From Dehalococcoidia bacterium (GTDB lineage Bacteria > Chloroflexota > Dehalococcoidia > Dehalococcoidales > JAUWYK01), in the NCBI GenBank assembly GCA_030615865.1, contig JAUWYK010000003.1:1-50767 (forward strand): a stretch of 50,767 bases of DNA. Direction: 5' to 3'. The translations under genes and the position numbers were made by a program. Below are positions 17,401 through 24,297 of this stretch, one piece after another; the stretch's first letter is position 1; every line of letters starts with the position of its first letter. The notes below the pieces were generated by a model. It was given only the letters and a program-made list of their open reading frames with translations, was not told the origin of the DNA and ran no database searches.

Positions 17401-18665
17401 GCAATGCCAAAACACGAGGGGTAAGCAAGCCCATCCCGGTATCCAGCTTCGCCCACGCCTATGATAGAACAGTATACTGCCCATATATGTCAGACCATGT
17501 ACCAATCATTGCCGCAGCCATGAGATACTGTGGTGTTGCCGCAGAAGCACTGCCAATGGCAGATGAACTCAGTTTGGAGCTGGGCAGAAAATATACCAGT
17601 GGCAAGGAATGTTTGCCTGCTATCATTACCACCGGCGACATCGTCAAGAAGACCCTTTCCCCTGATTTTGACCCTCGTCAAGCTGCCTTTGCTATGGCCA
17701 GCGCTAGCGGACCGTGTCGCTTCGGGCAATATAATAAACTCCATAGAATTGTCCTTGATGAACTTGGTCTGGAGGAAGTCCCTATCCTTCTCCTTGACCA
17801 GACCAAGAGTTATCACCAGCACGTCGCCAGTATAGGTTCAGACTTTAAGCTGCTTGCCTGGCGTGGGGTTGTCGTTTTGGACTTGATGCAGAAAATGCTT
17901 CTTGAAAGACGTCCCTACGAAGTCAACGAGGGAGAAGCCGATGCCACTTACCAGGAGGGGCTGGAGTTACTGGTGAAACTTGTTGAGCAGGGGGGCAACG
18001 GTCTTGAGACACTTGCCAAGCGCCTTAGGTATGCCGTTGAGGCGGTAAAGATTGACAGGAGCGTCAGCAAGCCACACATCGGTTTGGTCGGAGAAATCTT
18101 TGTCCGCAGCAATCAATTCACCAACGACTTCGTTGTTCGCAAACTGGAAGCCCTTGGTGCTGAATGTTCGCTACCGCCTTTTGAGGAGTGGATACACTAT
18201 ATTGATTACCAGCGAAGGCGGCGATACCGGCTTGAAAGGGACTGGAAGGGGTACGCCAAACAGAAGTTAACTGAGAGGTTTCAGGAAAAGGCGGCTGATC
18301 AATTGAGACAGCAATTTGATGGAGCGATTAGGTATTTCAGCCATGAGCTGCCCACATCGGAGGTTCTAACCCGGGGCTGCACCTATTTAAACGATGAGAT
18401 AGAGGGCGAGGCAATTCTAAGTATGGGACGCGCCGTGGAATATGCCGAACACGGTTTCAACGGGGTCGTTAACGTTATGCCCTTCGGCTGTATGCCCGGC
18501 ACCATTGCCAGCTCCCTTTTTCACCAATTTCGCAACCGGTACGATGGACTTCCCGTGTTCAATCTCGTCGTTGACGGCAACAGAGACCCGGGGCAAGAGG
18601 TGCGGCTTGAAGCATTTTTCCATCAGTGTTGCCAGCAAAGAACAGTGCCACAGAACCATAAGTAG
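14418..18665 (+). CDS. Giant acyl-CoA dehydratase/benzoyl-CoA-reductase activase (two BadF/HgdC domains fused to DUF2229/HgdB-like part)
   Basis: 1415 residues. Two ASKHA ATPase domains in tandem: residues 1-270 (GIDVGSVSAKVVV, GGEDSKLI, NGVCAAGTGSF near 131) and about 330-600 (GVDIGSISTNVVV, GGQDAKYI, NKVCAAGTGSF near 447). In activases of this family the Cys before AAGTG binds the subunit-bridging [4Fe-4S] cluster and ATP hydrolysis drives low-potential electron transfer. A cysteine-rich linker (CQGCPNRC) follows, then a DUF2229 region and an HgdB-like C-terminal half with scattered cysteines. Such fusions are common in anaerobes, often without a recognised dehydratase nearby, as here. The exact substrate enzyme is unknown. 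Confidence 0.88.
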   Translation: MKLGIDVGSVSAKVVVVDEADRVIESHYVRTKGQPLETVLAILEEVLARYSTERFELVATTGNGGKLIAELLGAQFVNEIIAQAAGTVHFHPDVRTIIEIGGEDSKLILLDGEGQGEPPKVIDFAVNGVCAAGTGSFLDQQASRMGIPIEQFGDVALQSACPPRVAGRCSVFAKTDMIHLQQIGTPVHDIVAGLCFAMVRNFIGSIAHGHKVSKPVCFQGGVAANKGIKWAIRDLMQLSEHELIVPQHFAVLGAIGAVLVASQGSPDRTETAATNLSIDDLGRMREYLAQRKYDFLSLPSLKGDDYPLCVEPVKYAAGDKIEAYVGVDIGSISTNVVVIDRNVNVLARRYLMTAGRPIEAVKKGLYEVAQELGDSLVIKGAGSTGSGRYMTGEFFSADVIRNEITSHARAAAFVYPEVDTIFEIGGQDAKYISLENGTIVDFTMNKVCAAGTGSFLEEQAEKLAININEEFGAKALASKQPLDLGERCTVFMESQLNFHKQRGAAKKDLLGGLSYSIVKNYLNKVVEDHRIGNQILFQGGVAFNRAVKAAFENVLGKKILVPPHHDILGAIGVAMLAMEEMDRTGKQTRFRGFDLRDRKYELASFECQGCPNRCEVHEVTFEGEVPLFYGSRCGKYDSPKKKRQRRSSKIPRLFDERSQALMSAYPKDRPDAPNGKTIGIGKALFFHELFPLWKAFFTELGLQVVVSDSTNRHIIRQGVENAVEEPCFPIKVAHGHVLNLLEKGIDFLFLPVQCTMEKLTDDFDRSWNCPLTQGLPFTIRSSIQIEQASPAYPDNRPKVLSPVFHADRGRKWMEKALLQLAGEMGVSDRGLVRKAIGAGFKALDSFNEWQQRRGQEVLSQLKPDEKAVVIIGRPYNTCDPGMTLNLPEKLRELGILPIPLDFLPLQLFAEEVTSVHPNMYWKSGQKILAAARMIASDPRLFALYLTNFGCGPDSYLLKFFTKETEGKPFLTIEIDEHSADVGVITRCEAFLDTIRNAKTRGVSKPIPVSSFAHAYDRTVYCPYMSDHVPIIAAAMRYCGVAAEALPMADELSLELGRKYTSGKECLPAIITTGDIVKKTLSPDFDPRQAAFAMASASGPCRFGQYNKLHRIVLDELGLEEVPILLLDQTKSYHQHVASIGSDFKLLAWRGVVVLDLMQKMLLERRPYEVNEGEADATYQEGLELLVKLVEQGGNGLETLAKRLRYAVEAVKIDRSVSKPHIGLVGEIFVRSNQFTNDFVVRKLEALGAECSLPPFEEWIHYIDYQRRRRYRLERDWKGYAKQKLTERFQEKAADQLRQQFDGAIRYFSHELPTSEVLTRGCTYLNDEIEGEAILSMGRAVEYAEHGFNGVVNVMPFGCMPGTIASSLFHQFRNRYDGLPVFNLVVDGNRDPGQEVRLEAFFHQCCQQRTVPQNHK

Positions 18666-18720
18666 CCCCAAAAGTCTTGCCCCAACTGTATGCCACTAGC
18701 TTTCCATTGGTTACTGACTA

Positions 18721-19206
18721 TTAAAGAGGAGTCAGTTTCTTCTTTAGCTCGGAGAGTAGCCTGAGATGTGACTTTTCTTCAGTTATTATTTTGTTTACCG
18801 TCGGCTGTGCCCCCTGGGGCATTATATCTCTCATCCCGTAGTAAAATAGTATAGAGTCTTTTTCCGCCCCAATAGCTAGCTCCATAGCCTCAATATCACT
18901 CTCCACCCGAGCCGCCATCTCGCTGGTGACTATGTCATCAGTGAAAACAGCGCTGTCAACTAGTGCCTGAAGATAAGCAGCATATTCCCCGGTATAGGCC
19001 TCTGAAGGTTGATATCTATTGGCTTCGCTTAGCATGCCCTGAAAAATCTGGACATGCTCTCGTTCCATATCAGCTAGATGCTGAAAAACATCACGAGCCG
19101 TGGCATTCTCGGTTGACCTGGTCATGATATCGTAGAAGGCAATTCCCCTCCTCTCAATACCAATGGCTATGTTGATAAGCTCACTGCCAGAAAAAGAAAT
19201 AGACAC
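18721..19206 (-). CDS. Ferritin-like/rubrerythrin-like diiron protein without rubredoxin domain
   Basis: 161 residues with two E-x-x-H helix pairs: ERRGIAFYD and ADMEREHVQIF in the first half, AEKDSILFYYG and TEEKSHLRLL in the second. This is a four-helix diiron bundle of the rubrerythrin superfamily lacking the C-terminal rubredoxin cysteines. Likely role: peroxide reduction or iron handling in the cytoplasm. Start is GTG at 19206. It converges with the activase gene and lies downstream of acsA on the same strand, at the end of a block of oxygen-defence genes. Confidence 0.82.
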   Translation of the reverse strand: MSISFSGSELINIAIGIERRGIAFYDIMTRSTENATARDVFQHLADMEREHVQIFQGMLSEANRYQPSEAYTGEYAAYLQALVDSAVFTDDIVTSEMAARVESDIEAMELAIGAEKDSILFYYGMRDIMPQGAQPTVNKIITEEKSHLRLLSELKKKLTPL

Positions 19207-19284
19207 CTCTAATACACCCCCTTTTCAAATTTATGGAGGCAGGTAGTCTGTTTCCGTGGACGATGAACTTGACATTTTGGCACT

Positions 19285-21216
19285 TTACTTTGCCTCCTCC
19301 TCTTTCTTGAGTTCCTGGTAACTCTTGATTACCTCCTCCACCGAAGCTTCATCTTCCAGGGTGGTCAGGTCACCGATGCTAGCACCACTAGCCACAGCCT
19401 TCAAAACTCGCCGCATAATCTTGCCGCTCCTTGTCTTGGGTAGCTTGGTTGTAAAATAAACCTCGTCAGGGGTTGCTATCGGTCCTATCACGCTTCGCAT
19501 GTGATTGGTCAGTTCTTTCTTCAGAGTTGGGGAGGGACTGACCCCTTCTTTGAGCCTGACAAAGATGACGATGCTCTCACCTTTTATCGGATGAGCTTTA
19601 CTCACTACTGCTGCCTCAGCTACCTGGGGATGGGAGACAGCAGCATCCTCCAGTTCAGCAGTACCTATCCTATGTCCAGCAACTTTAAGTATCTCGTCAG
19701 CCCTGCCCAAAATCCAAAAATAGCCATCCTTGTCCTTTACTGCGTAGTCACCGGTGTAGTAGATGCCGGGAAACCGCGACCAGTAGGATTTCTTATAGCG
19801 CTCTGGATCGCCATGTACGCCAAGGAGCATCCCCGGCCATGGTCTCTTTATTACCAGCAACCCCCTTTCCTCGGGTGGCACTGGCTTACCATCTTCATTG
19901 ACTACATCAGCATCTACTCCTGGTAATGGTAATGTTGCTGAGCCAGGCTTTAAAGGGACGCACTCTATTCCTGGGGCGGGTGATATCATGATACCGCCGG
20001 TTTCAGTCTGCCACCAGGTATCAACGATGGGGCACCTCTCATTGCCTATATGCTGGTAAAACCAGAGCCATGCCTCTGGGTTAATCGGTTCCCCAACACT
20101 GCCCAGTAGCTCCAGGCTGCTAAGGTCGTACTTGCGAGGTATTTCCTCACCGTATCCCATGAACATCCTGATGGCCGTCGGTGAGGTGTAAAATATGGTA
20201 ACCCCGTATTTTTCGATAATCTCCCACCACCTATCAATCGTAGGATAGTCTGGAGCCCCTTCATAAAGGACTATGGCTGCCCCATGCGCCAGCGGGGCGT
20301 AAACTATCGAGCTATGCCCGGTAACCCAGCCCACATCGGCCGAGCACCAGTAGACCGATTCCTCCTTAAGGTCAAAGACCCACTTATAGGTAGAGTAATT
20401 GTGGACAAGATAGCCACCGGTACTGTGGACAATCCCCTTAGGTTTGCCTGTGGTACCTGAGGTGTAAAGTATGTAGAGCGGATGGTTTGACTCCACGGGC
20501 TCAGGTTCCACAAAAGACGCCGCTTTCTCAAGCAGGTCATCTAGCCAGAGGTCTCTTGCTCGCTTCATACTGACCGGGACATTTGCTCTCTTGACTACGA
20601 TGGTCTTTTCCACTGAGGGGCACATGGTCAATGCCTCATCAGCTATATTCTTCAACGGCACTACCTTCCCCCTCCTGAACCCTCCGTCGGCGGTTACCAG
20701 CAGCTTGGCTTGCACATCATTGACCCTGTCAGCCAGCGCCTGAGCGCTGAAACCGGAAAAGATTACTGTATGGATGGCGCCAATCCTGGCACATGCCAGC
20801 ATGAAAACGGGTAGCTCTGGAATCATCGGCAGGTATAAGACAACCTTGTCCCCCTTGCCCACTCCGCAATTCTTCAAAGCAGAGGCGAACTTGTTAACTT
20901 CGCTGTATAACCGTGAATAACTCAAAGCCCTGATATCTCCCGGCTCGCCTTCCCAGTATATGGCTACCTTATTCCTCCGCCAGGTCTTAACATGACGGTC
21001 GACACATATATGTGATGCGTTCAATTGCCCGCCAACAAACCACCTGGCAAAAGGTGGTTCCCACTCCAGTACCTTGTCCCAGGTCTTAAACCAATCCAGG
21101 TGGCGAGCTTCTTCAGCCCAGAATTCTTCTGTCTCCTCCATAGACCTGTGGTAAACATCAAAATACTTCTTCACCGGCAAATACTTAGAATCAAACGGTA
21201 ACGATAATTCTGCCAT
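19285..21216 (-). CDS. acsA: Acetyl-CoA synthetase (AMP-forming)
   Basis: 643 residues, the full length of Acs. The adenylation motif YTSGTTGKPKGIVHSTGGYL, the A5 region DTWWQTETGG, the hinge/A8 region YYTGDYAVKDKDGYFWILGR and the C-terminal acetylatable lysine context PKTRSGKIMRR are all present. It makes acetyl-CoA from acetate, ATP and CoA in the cytoplasm. The GGAGGG ribosome-binding site precedes ATG 21216. The substrate pocket was not checked residue by residue, so a propionyl-CoA preference is possible. Its neighbours are oxygen-defence genes, an odd pairing that may only reflect co-transcription. Confidence 0.93.
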   Translation of the reverse strand: MAELSLPFDSKYLPVKKYFDVYHRSMEETEEFWAEEARHLDWFKTWDKVLEWEPPFARWFVGGQLNASHICVDRHVKTWRRNKVAIYWEGEPGDIRALSYSRLYSEVNKFASALKNCGVGKGDKVVLYLPMIPELPVFMLACARIGAIHTVIFSGFSAQALADRVNDVQAKLLVTADGGFRRGKVVPLKNIADEALTMCPSVEKTIVVKRANVPVSMKRARDLWLDDLLEKAASFVEPEPVESNHPLYILYTSGTTGKPKGIVHSTGGYLVHNYSTYKWVFDLKEESVYWCSADVGWVTGHSSIVYAPLAHGAAIVLYEGAPDYPTIDRWWEIIEKYGVTIFYTSPTAIRMFMGYGEEIPRKYDLSSLELLGSVGEPINPEAWLWFYQHIGNERCPIVDTWWQTETGGIMISPAPGIECVPLKPGSATLPLPGVDADVVNEDGKPVPPEERGLLVIKRPWPGMLLGVHGDPERYKKSYWSRFPGIYYTGDYAVKDKDGYFWILGRADEILKVAGHRIGTAELEDAAVSHPQVAEAAVVSKAHPIKGESIVIFVRLKEGVSPSPTLKKELTNHMRSVIGPIATPDEVYFTTKLPKTRSGKIMRRVLKAVASGASIGDLTTLEDEASVEEVIKSYQELKKEEEAK

Positions 21217-21271
21217 AGCTTAGTGCCCTCCAGATAATTTAGTACAATACCCCTATTCCAGTGAAAGGTTG

Positions 21272-21850
21272 CTATTTCAGCCGACCTTCCACTATCCCCC
21301 AATTTATGTTCTTGAAGAAAGCTTCTATGTAGTCAGCTCGCTTCAGCCCGTAATCAGTGATGAAGGCATGCTCGAAGACATCCATTACCAGAATGGGAAT
21401 ACAACCAGCAAGATGGCCGGTCTCGTGCTCATTAATCCACAGGTTGATGACTTTTCCAGTTGTATTGTCCTGATAAAGTATCGCCCAGCCAATGCCGCGC
21501 ATTGCTCCCGTGCCCTTGAAATCCCTTTCCCAGTCTTCGTAGCTACCAAAGTCCTCGGCTAGCTTTCTGGCCAGCTTGCCTGATTTGTCTAAAGCTCCCT
21601 TCCCACCAAGATTGTCAAAGTAGTACTCGTGGAGCCGCATGCCATTAAACTCGAAACCCAGCCGCCGCTTCAACTCAGCGTATTCCGGAGTGCCGACCTT
21701 GCCTTCTTTCAACATAGCAGCGAGCGAGTCCATTAGCTTGTTGATGTTGGTCACATAGCCTTGATAAAGGGTAAAGTGATTTTTGAGCAGGGTTTCACTG
21801 AAGCCCTCTATTCCTATCAGATTACTATAGTCCTTTGCCGTGTAAGCCAT
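21272..21850 (-). CDS. sod: Superoxide dismutase, Fe/Mn family
   Basis: 192 residues. The four metal ligands can be placed as His25 (LKNHFTLYQGYV), His74 (MRLHEYYFDNLGG), Asp157 and His161 (VMDVFEHAFITDYG). The usual signature DxWEHxYY is altered to DVFEHAFITDY: the Trp is Phe and the second aromatic pair is changed, which marks a divergent anaerobe-type branch. No signal peptide, so cytoplasmic. Its ATG overlaps by one base the stop of the tandem ferritin-like gene (TAATG), behind a GGAGGAGG run that belongs to that gene's final codons, so the two are co-translated. Fe versus Mn preference cannot be decided here. Confidence 0.92.
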   Translation of the reverse strand: MAYTAKDYSNLIGIEGFSETLLKNHFTLYQGYVTNINKLMDSLAAMLKEGKVGTPEYAELKRRLGFEFNGMRLHEYYFDNLGGKGALDKSGKLARKLAEDFGSYEDWERDFKGTGAMRGIGWAILYQDNTTGKVINLWINEHETGHLAGCIPILVMDVFEHAFITDYGLKRADYIEAFFKNINWGIVEGRLK

Positions 21851-22689
21851 TATTCCTCCTCCTCTTTCAGCAGGTCGCTGAATACCTCAGTGTGGTATAC
21901 TTCGTGGTCTCTTATCCGAAGCAGAAGCTTTTTCAGGTCAGGGTCTTCAATCTCTCTAGCAGCGCGGTCATAGCCGTCGGCCACCTCCTTCTCAACCTTG
22001 ATATCGGCTTGGAGCATATCAGCAGTCTTGGTTGACTGGTCAACCTCGGTGTGGTCGATTCTGGGAGTGCCTCTACCATCAACCATTTCCTCGGCGAGCC
22101 AGCCTAAATGCTGCATTTCGTTGATGGCTTGGTCCTGCATTTCTTCCTTAACATCTTCATTGGTTGTCATATAAGAATGAAGTAAATACTGGAGGATGAC
22201 AGTGTACTCATGCTGAATACCCCAGTTGAGAATCTGGGTCGTTCTGTCTTGGCGGCTGCCCCGCACATCCTTAGCCCCTTTCTTCTGAGCCTTATCCACG
22301 AAGTGTTGAAAATCACCGTGGTGCGATTCTTCGTCAGATAGGATACGCTTCAATAATCGTTTGATTTTAGGAGCATCAATGAGCTTAATGTGCTCCCTGT
22401 ATAGGTTCATGCCATCCTCTTCTAGTATCACATTGTTTCTCATCCAATCAGCCACTGACTCGCCATCCATGCGCATCTTACCCCGCTCTAAGCTGGGGGT
22501 ACCATCCAGTTCGACTATAGTCTCAGCCAGCCAGTCCAGATGGCGCATTTCCTCTCTGGCGATTGCCTCAATCTCACAAGCCATCTCACCTTCGCCCATA
22601 GCATAAGCATGGGTCAGGTACTGAATAATGGCAGTATGTTCACCTTCAAGGTCTTCGTTTAGTAAAGCAATGATTTTATCTCTGTCCAT
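21850..22689 (-). CDS. Tandem (two-domain) ferritin-like protein
   Basis: 279 residues from ATG 22689, which follows AGGAGGAAGAA; the longer frame upstream overlaps the rubrerythrin gene and is not needed. Two bacterioferritin/DUF-type ferritin-like bundles in series: domain 1 (1-140) with EGEHTAIIQYLTHAYAMGEG, EEMRHLDWLAE and DEESHHGDF; domain 2 (150-279) with HEYTVILQYLLHSYM, NEMQHLGWLAEE and DHEVYHTEVF. Each carries a complete E..ExxH..E..ExxH diiron set, so both look active. Internal duplication is clear by eye. Likely iron oxidation/storage or peroxide detoxification together with the adjacent superoxide dismutase. Confidence 0.87.
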   Translation of the reverse strand: MDRDKIIALLNEDLEGEHTAIIQYLTHAYAMGEGEMACEIEAIAREEMRHLDWLAETIVELDGTPSLERGKMRMDGESVADWMRNNVILEEDGMNLYREHIKLIDAPKIKRLLKRILSDEESHHGDFQHFVDKAQKKGAKDVRGSRQDRTTQILNWGIQHEYTVILQYLLHSYMTTNEDVKEEMQDQAINEMQHLGWLAEEMVDGRGTPRIDHTEVDQSTKTADMLQADIKVEKEVADGYDRAAREIEDPDLKKLLLRIRDHEVYHTEVFSDLLKEEEE

Positions 22690-22769
22690 TTCTTCCTCCT
22701 TGGCTATTCTATTTTTTCGAATTCGCTTTTTACCGCTCCACTTCGCTGAATTTAACCCATCTATTACTT

Positions 22770-23300
22770 TCAGCCACCATCCAGAGAGGGATGTTCTTTG
22801 CTGACAAACCAACCTGCCGGGTCTCTGAGGTATTCGTAGTAGTCAAGGAGAATTAGATGGTGTTCCTTCTCTTCGGCAGCCAAGGTCTCATAAAAGTCCT
22901 TCTCGGTTCCATAGGTAGCACTTCCTCCCTGGCTTCTATAGAAATCGTAGGTCTTATTTTCCATATCCATGGCTATCTGTATGGCATCAAGCTCAGTAGT
23001 AGGAGCCTTTATATTGGAGCCAATTTCCTCGGTTGTCTTGGCAAATATGGTTCTCAGTCCTTTGCCCCCGTCAGGCTGAAAATCAGTTACCGGCCAGGCC
23101 TTCTTGTTCTTGATAGCATTAAATATTTCTTCAAACTTCTGCCGGTGAATGTCCTCTTCAGCGGCTAGCGACTGTAGCAGCTTCTTACCTAGCTCATTAC
23201 TACTTTCTTGGCTAGCTTTCAGATAGTATTCCTTGCCATCAATTTCCATCTGGATAGCAATTTGAAGTGCTTCTAGAGTTTTATCCTGTTCGGTTACCAT
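22770..23300 (-). CDS. Rubrerythrin-family diiron protein
   Basis: 176 residues from ATG 23300, six bases after GGAGG; an ATG two codons earlier sits directly against the ribosome-binding site. Two helix pairs: QMEIDGKEYYLKAS and AAEEDIHRQKFEEI in the first half, DMENKTYDFYRSQ and AAEEKEHHLILLDYYEYL in the second, i.e. the four Glu and two His of a rubrerythrin diiron site, without a rubredoxin domain. It is the first gene of the oxygen-defence operon (rubrerythrin-like, tandem ferritin-like, sod, acsA). A near-palindrome lies 64-95 bases upstream of the start. Confidence 0.87.
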   Translation of the reverse strand: MVTEQDKTLEALQIAIQMEIDGKEYYLKASQESSNELGKKLLQSLAAEEDIHRQKFEEIFNAIKNKKAWPVTDFQPDGGKGLRTIFAKTTEEIGSNIKAPTTELDAIQIAMDMENKTYDFYRSQGGSATYGTEKDFYETLAAEEKEHHLILLDYYEYLRDPAGWFVSKEHPSLDGG

Positions 23301-23363
23301 ATTCATCCTCCGTTAGGTGGCATAGTTATAAATAAGTCGATATCCCCCCCTTAATAATAGCAT

Positions 23364-23395
23364 AAGGCACCACCCGTTTCTTAGAGTAGTGCCTT
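23364..23395. promoter_or_regulatory. Near-perfect inverted repeat upstream of the rubrerythrin gene
   Basis: AAGGCACCAC (23364-23373) and GTAGTGCCTT (23386-23395) form 10-bp arms with one mismatch around 12 bases. It is positioned where an operator for the minus-strand oxygen-defence operon would be; it could alternatively be a hairpin terminator. Confidence 0.35.
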
Positions 23396-23540
23396 ACACT
23401 GTTCTAAAGAATATTCTCCTGCAGGCTTATATCCCTGCGTCGTTCGGGGAGAGAAAGTTCTTCGCAGGCCATATCTATGTACCCCTATTTGCCTCTTTTG
23501 CTCATTCAGGTTGTCAAGAGCTTTTTTCTCCTAATCTATG

Positions 23541-23584
23541 GTCGGGGTGAGAGGATTTGAACCTCCGACCACCTGAACCCCATT
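23541..23584 (-). repeat. tRNA-Pro(GGG) 3'-half, attachment-site-like copy 1
   Basis: Read on the minus strand this 44-bp segment begins at the anticodon loop (ATGGGGT, anticodon GGG), continues through the anticodon 3' stem, a T-arm GGAGG TTCAAAT CCTCT, the 3' acceptor strand CACCCCG and the discriminator A; here it is followed by CCA. The 5' acceptor strand CGGGGTG and D-arm are not present at the right distance, so it is not a complete tRNA gene. An identical copy is at 27496-27539. Confidence 0.7.
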
Positions 23585-23875
23585 TACAGGCTGGGTATGC
23601 CACCTAGTGCCCCCCAGATAGCATAACGCCTTGTCTGGTCTGGCGTCAAGCGCCAGTTTGTATCTGGCTGTGCCACCCTGTGCTGGGGGGTGCTAAACAG
23701 TTTGTCGGCAAAAAGGTGCTCCTTCTTAGCCAGCTCGGGCTCACCATTCTTTTAGCTGAGCAAAATGCGACGGTAGCCTTCAAGGTCTTGACAGGCCACA
23801 ATACCTGTGCTAATTTACGAATGACCTGGCATTTTGGGGAGGTCAGCATTTATTAAAAAAAGGAGGATGGTAAAA
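23585..23875. other. Intergenic region rich in inverted repeats
   Basis: No CDS seen. A perfect hairpin CTGGCG tcaag CGCCAG lies at 23640-23656. Around it, CCCCCCAG (23610-23617) can pair with CTGGGGGG (23683-23690) and CCAGATA (23614-23620) with TATCTGG (23661-23667); the two longer pairings compete. It may form a structured RNA leader or be element-end sequence next to the tRNA-Pro half. Confidence 0.3.
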
Positions 23876-24184
23876 ATGGCAAAGCAAATTATTCTTTACA
23901 ATCTGGCGGAGAATGTAACTGATGAGGAGTACAAGGATTACGTTATTAATGAGAAGGGGCCTCTGCTGGAGAGTCTTCCATCAATCAAGAAATTTGAGAT
24001 GGTTAAGATAACGGGGTCGGCGACCGGGGAGATTCCATACAAATATGTTGGCATCGTCCACCTGACCAGCCTAAACGACTTCTACCAGAAAGATGCCCCC
24101 TCGCAGAAATTTCAGGACTTCATGGCAAAATGGACGACGAAGGTGTCAAACTTCCATGTCCTGTTTGGGGAAGAGATCTATTAG
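23876..24184 (+). CDS. Small dimeric alpha/beta-barrel (EthD/stress-response-like) protein
   Basis: 102 residues from ATG 23876, nine bases after AGGAGG; upstream in-frame ATGs are too close to that site. One ferredoxin-like alpha+beta domain: strand QIILYNLAENV, helix DEEYKDYVINEKGPLLESL, strand KKFEMVKITG, then YKYVGIVHLTSLNDF and a C-terminal KVSNFHVLFGEEIY. The pattern matches dimeric alpha-beta barrel proteins such as EthD-like or stress-responsive A/B-barrel proteins, which bind small organic molecules or catalyse isomerisation. Exact family and ligand are unknown. It is the first gene inside the tRNA-Pro half-repeats, upstream of the acyl-CoA-dehydrogenase homologue, and probably transcribed with it. 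Confidence 0.6.
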   Translation: MAKQIILYNLAENVTDEEYKDYVINEKGPLLESLPSIKKFEMVKITGSATGEIPYKYVGIVHLTSLNDFYQKDAPSQKFQDFMAKWTTKVSNFHVLFGEEIY

Positions 24185-24297
24185 TCCAGTAAATGCGTGA
24201 GCGACATTCTAGAAGGAAAAGAATTACAGTTAAGCCTCCTTAGCCACAACGGTTATGAATGCCAATCGCCTGAAAAAGAATTGGGAAAGAAGGAACT

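Noticed and set aside
23541..23620. Complete tRNA-Pro gene
   Set aside because: The 3' half is perfect, but the 5' acceptor strand, D-arm and 5' anticodon stem do not match at the required distances.
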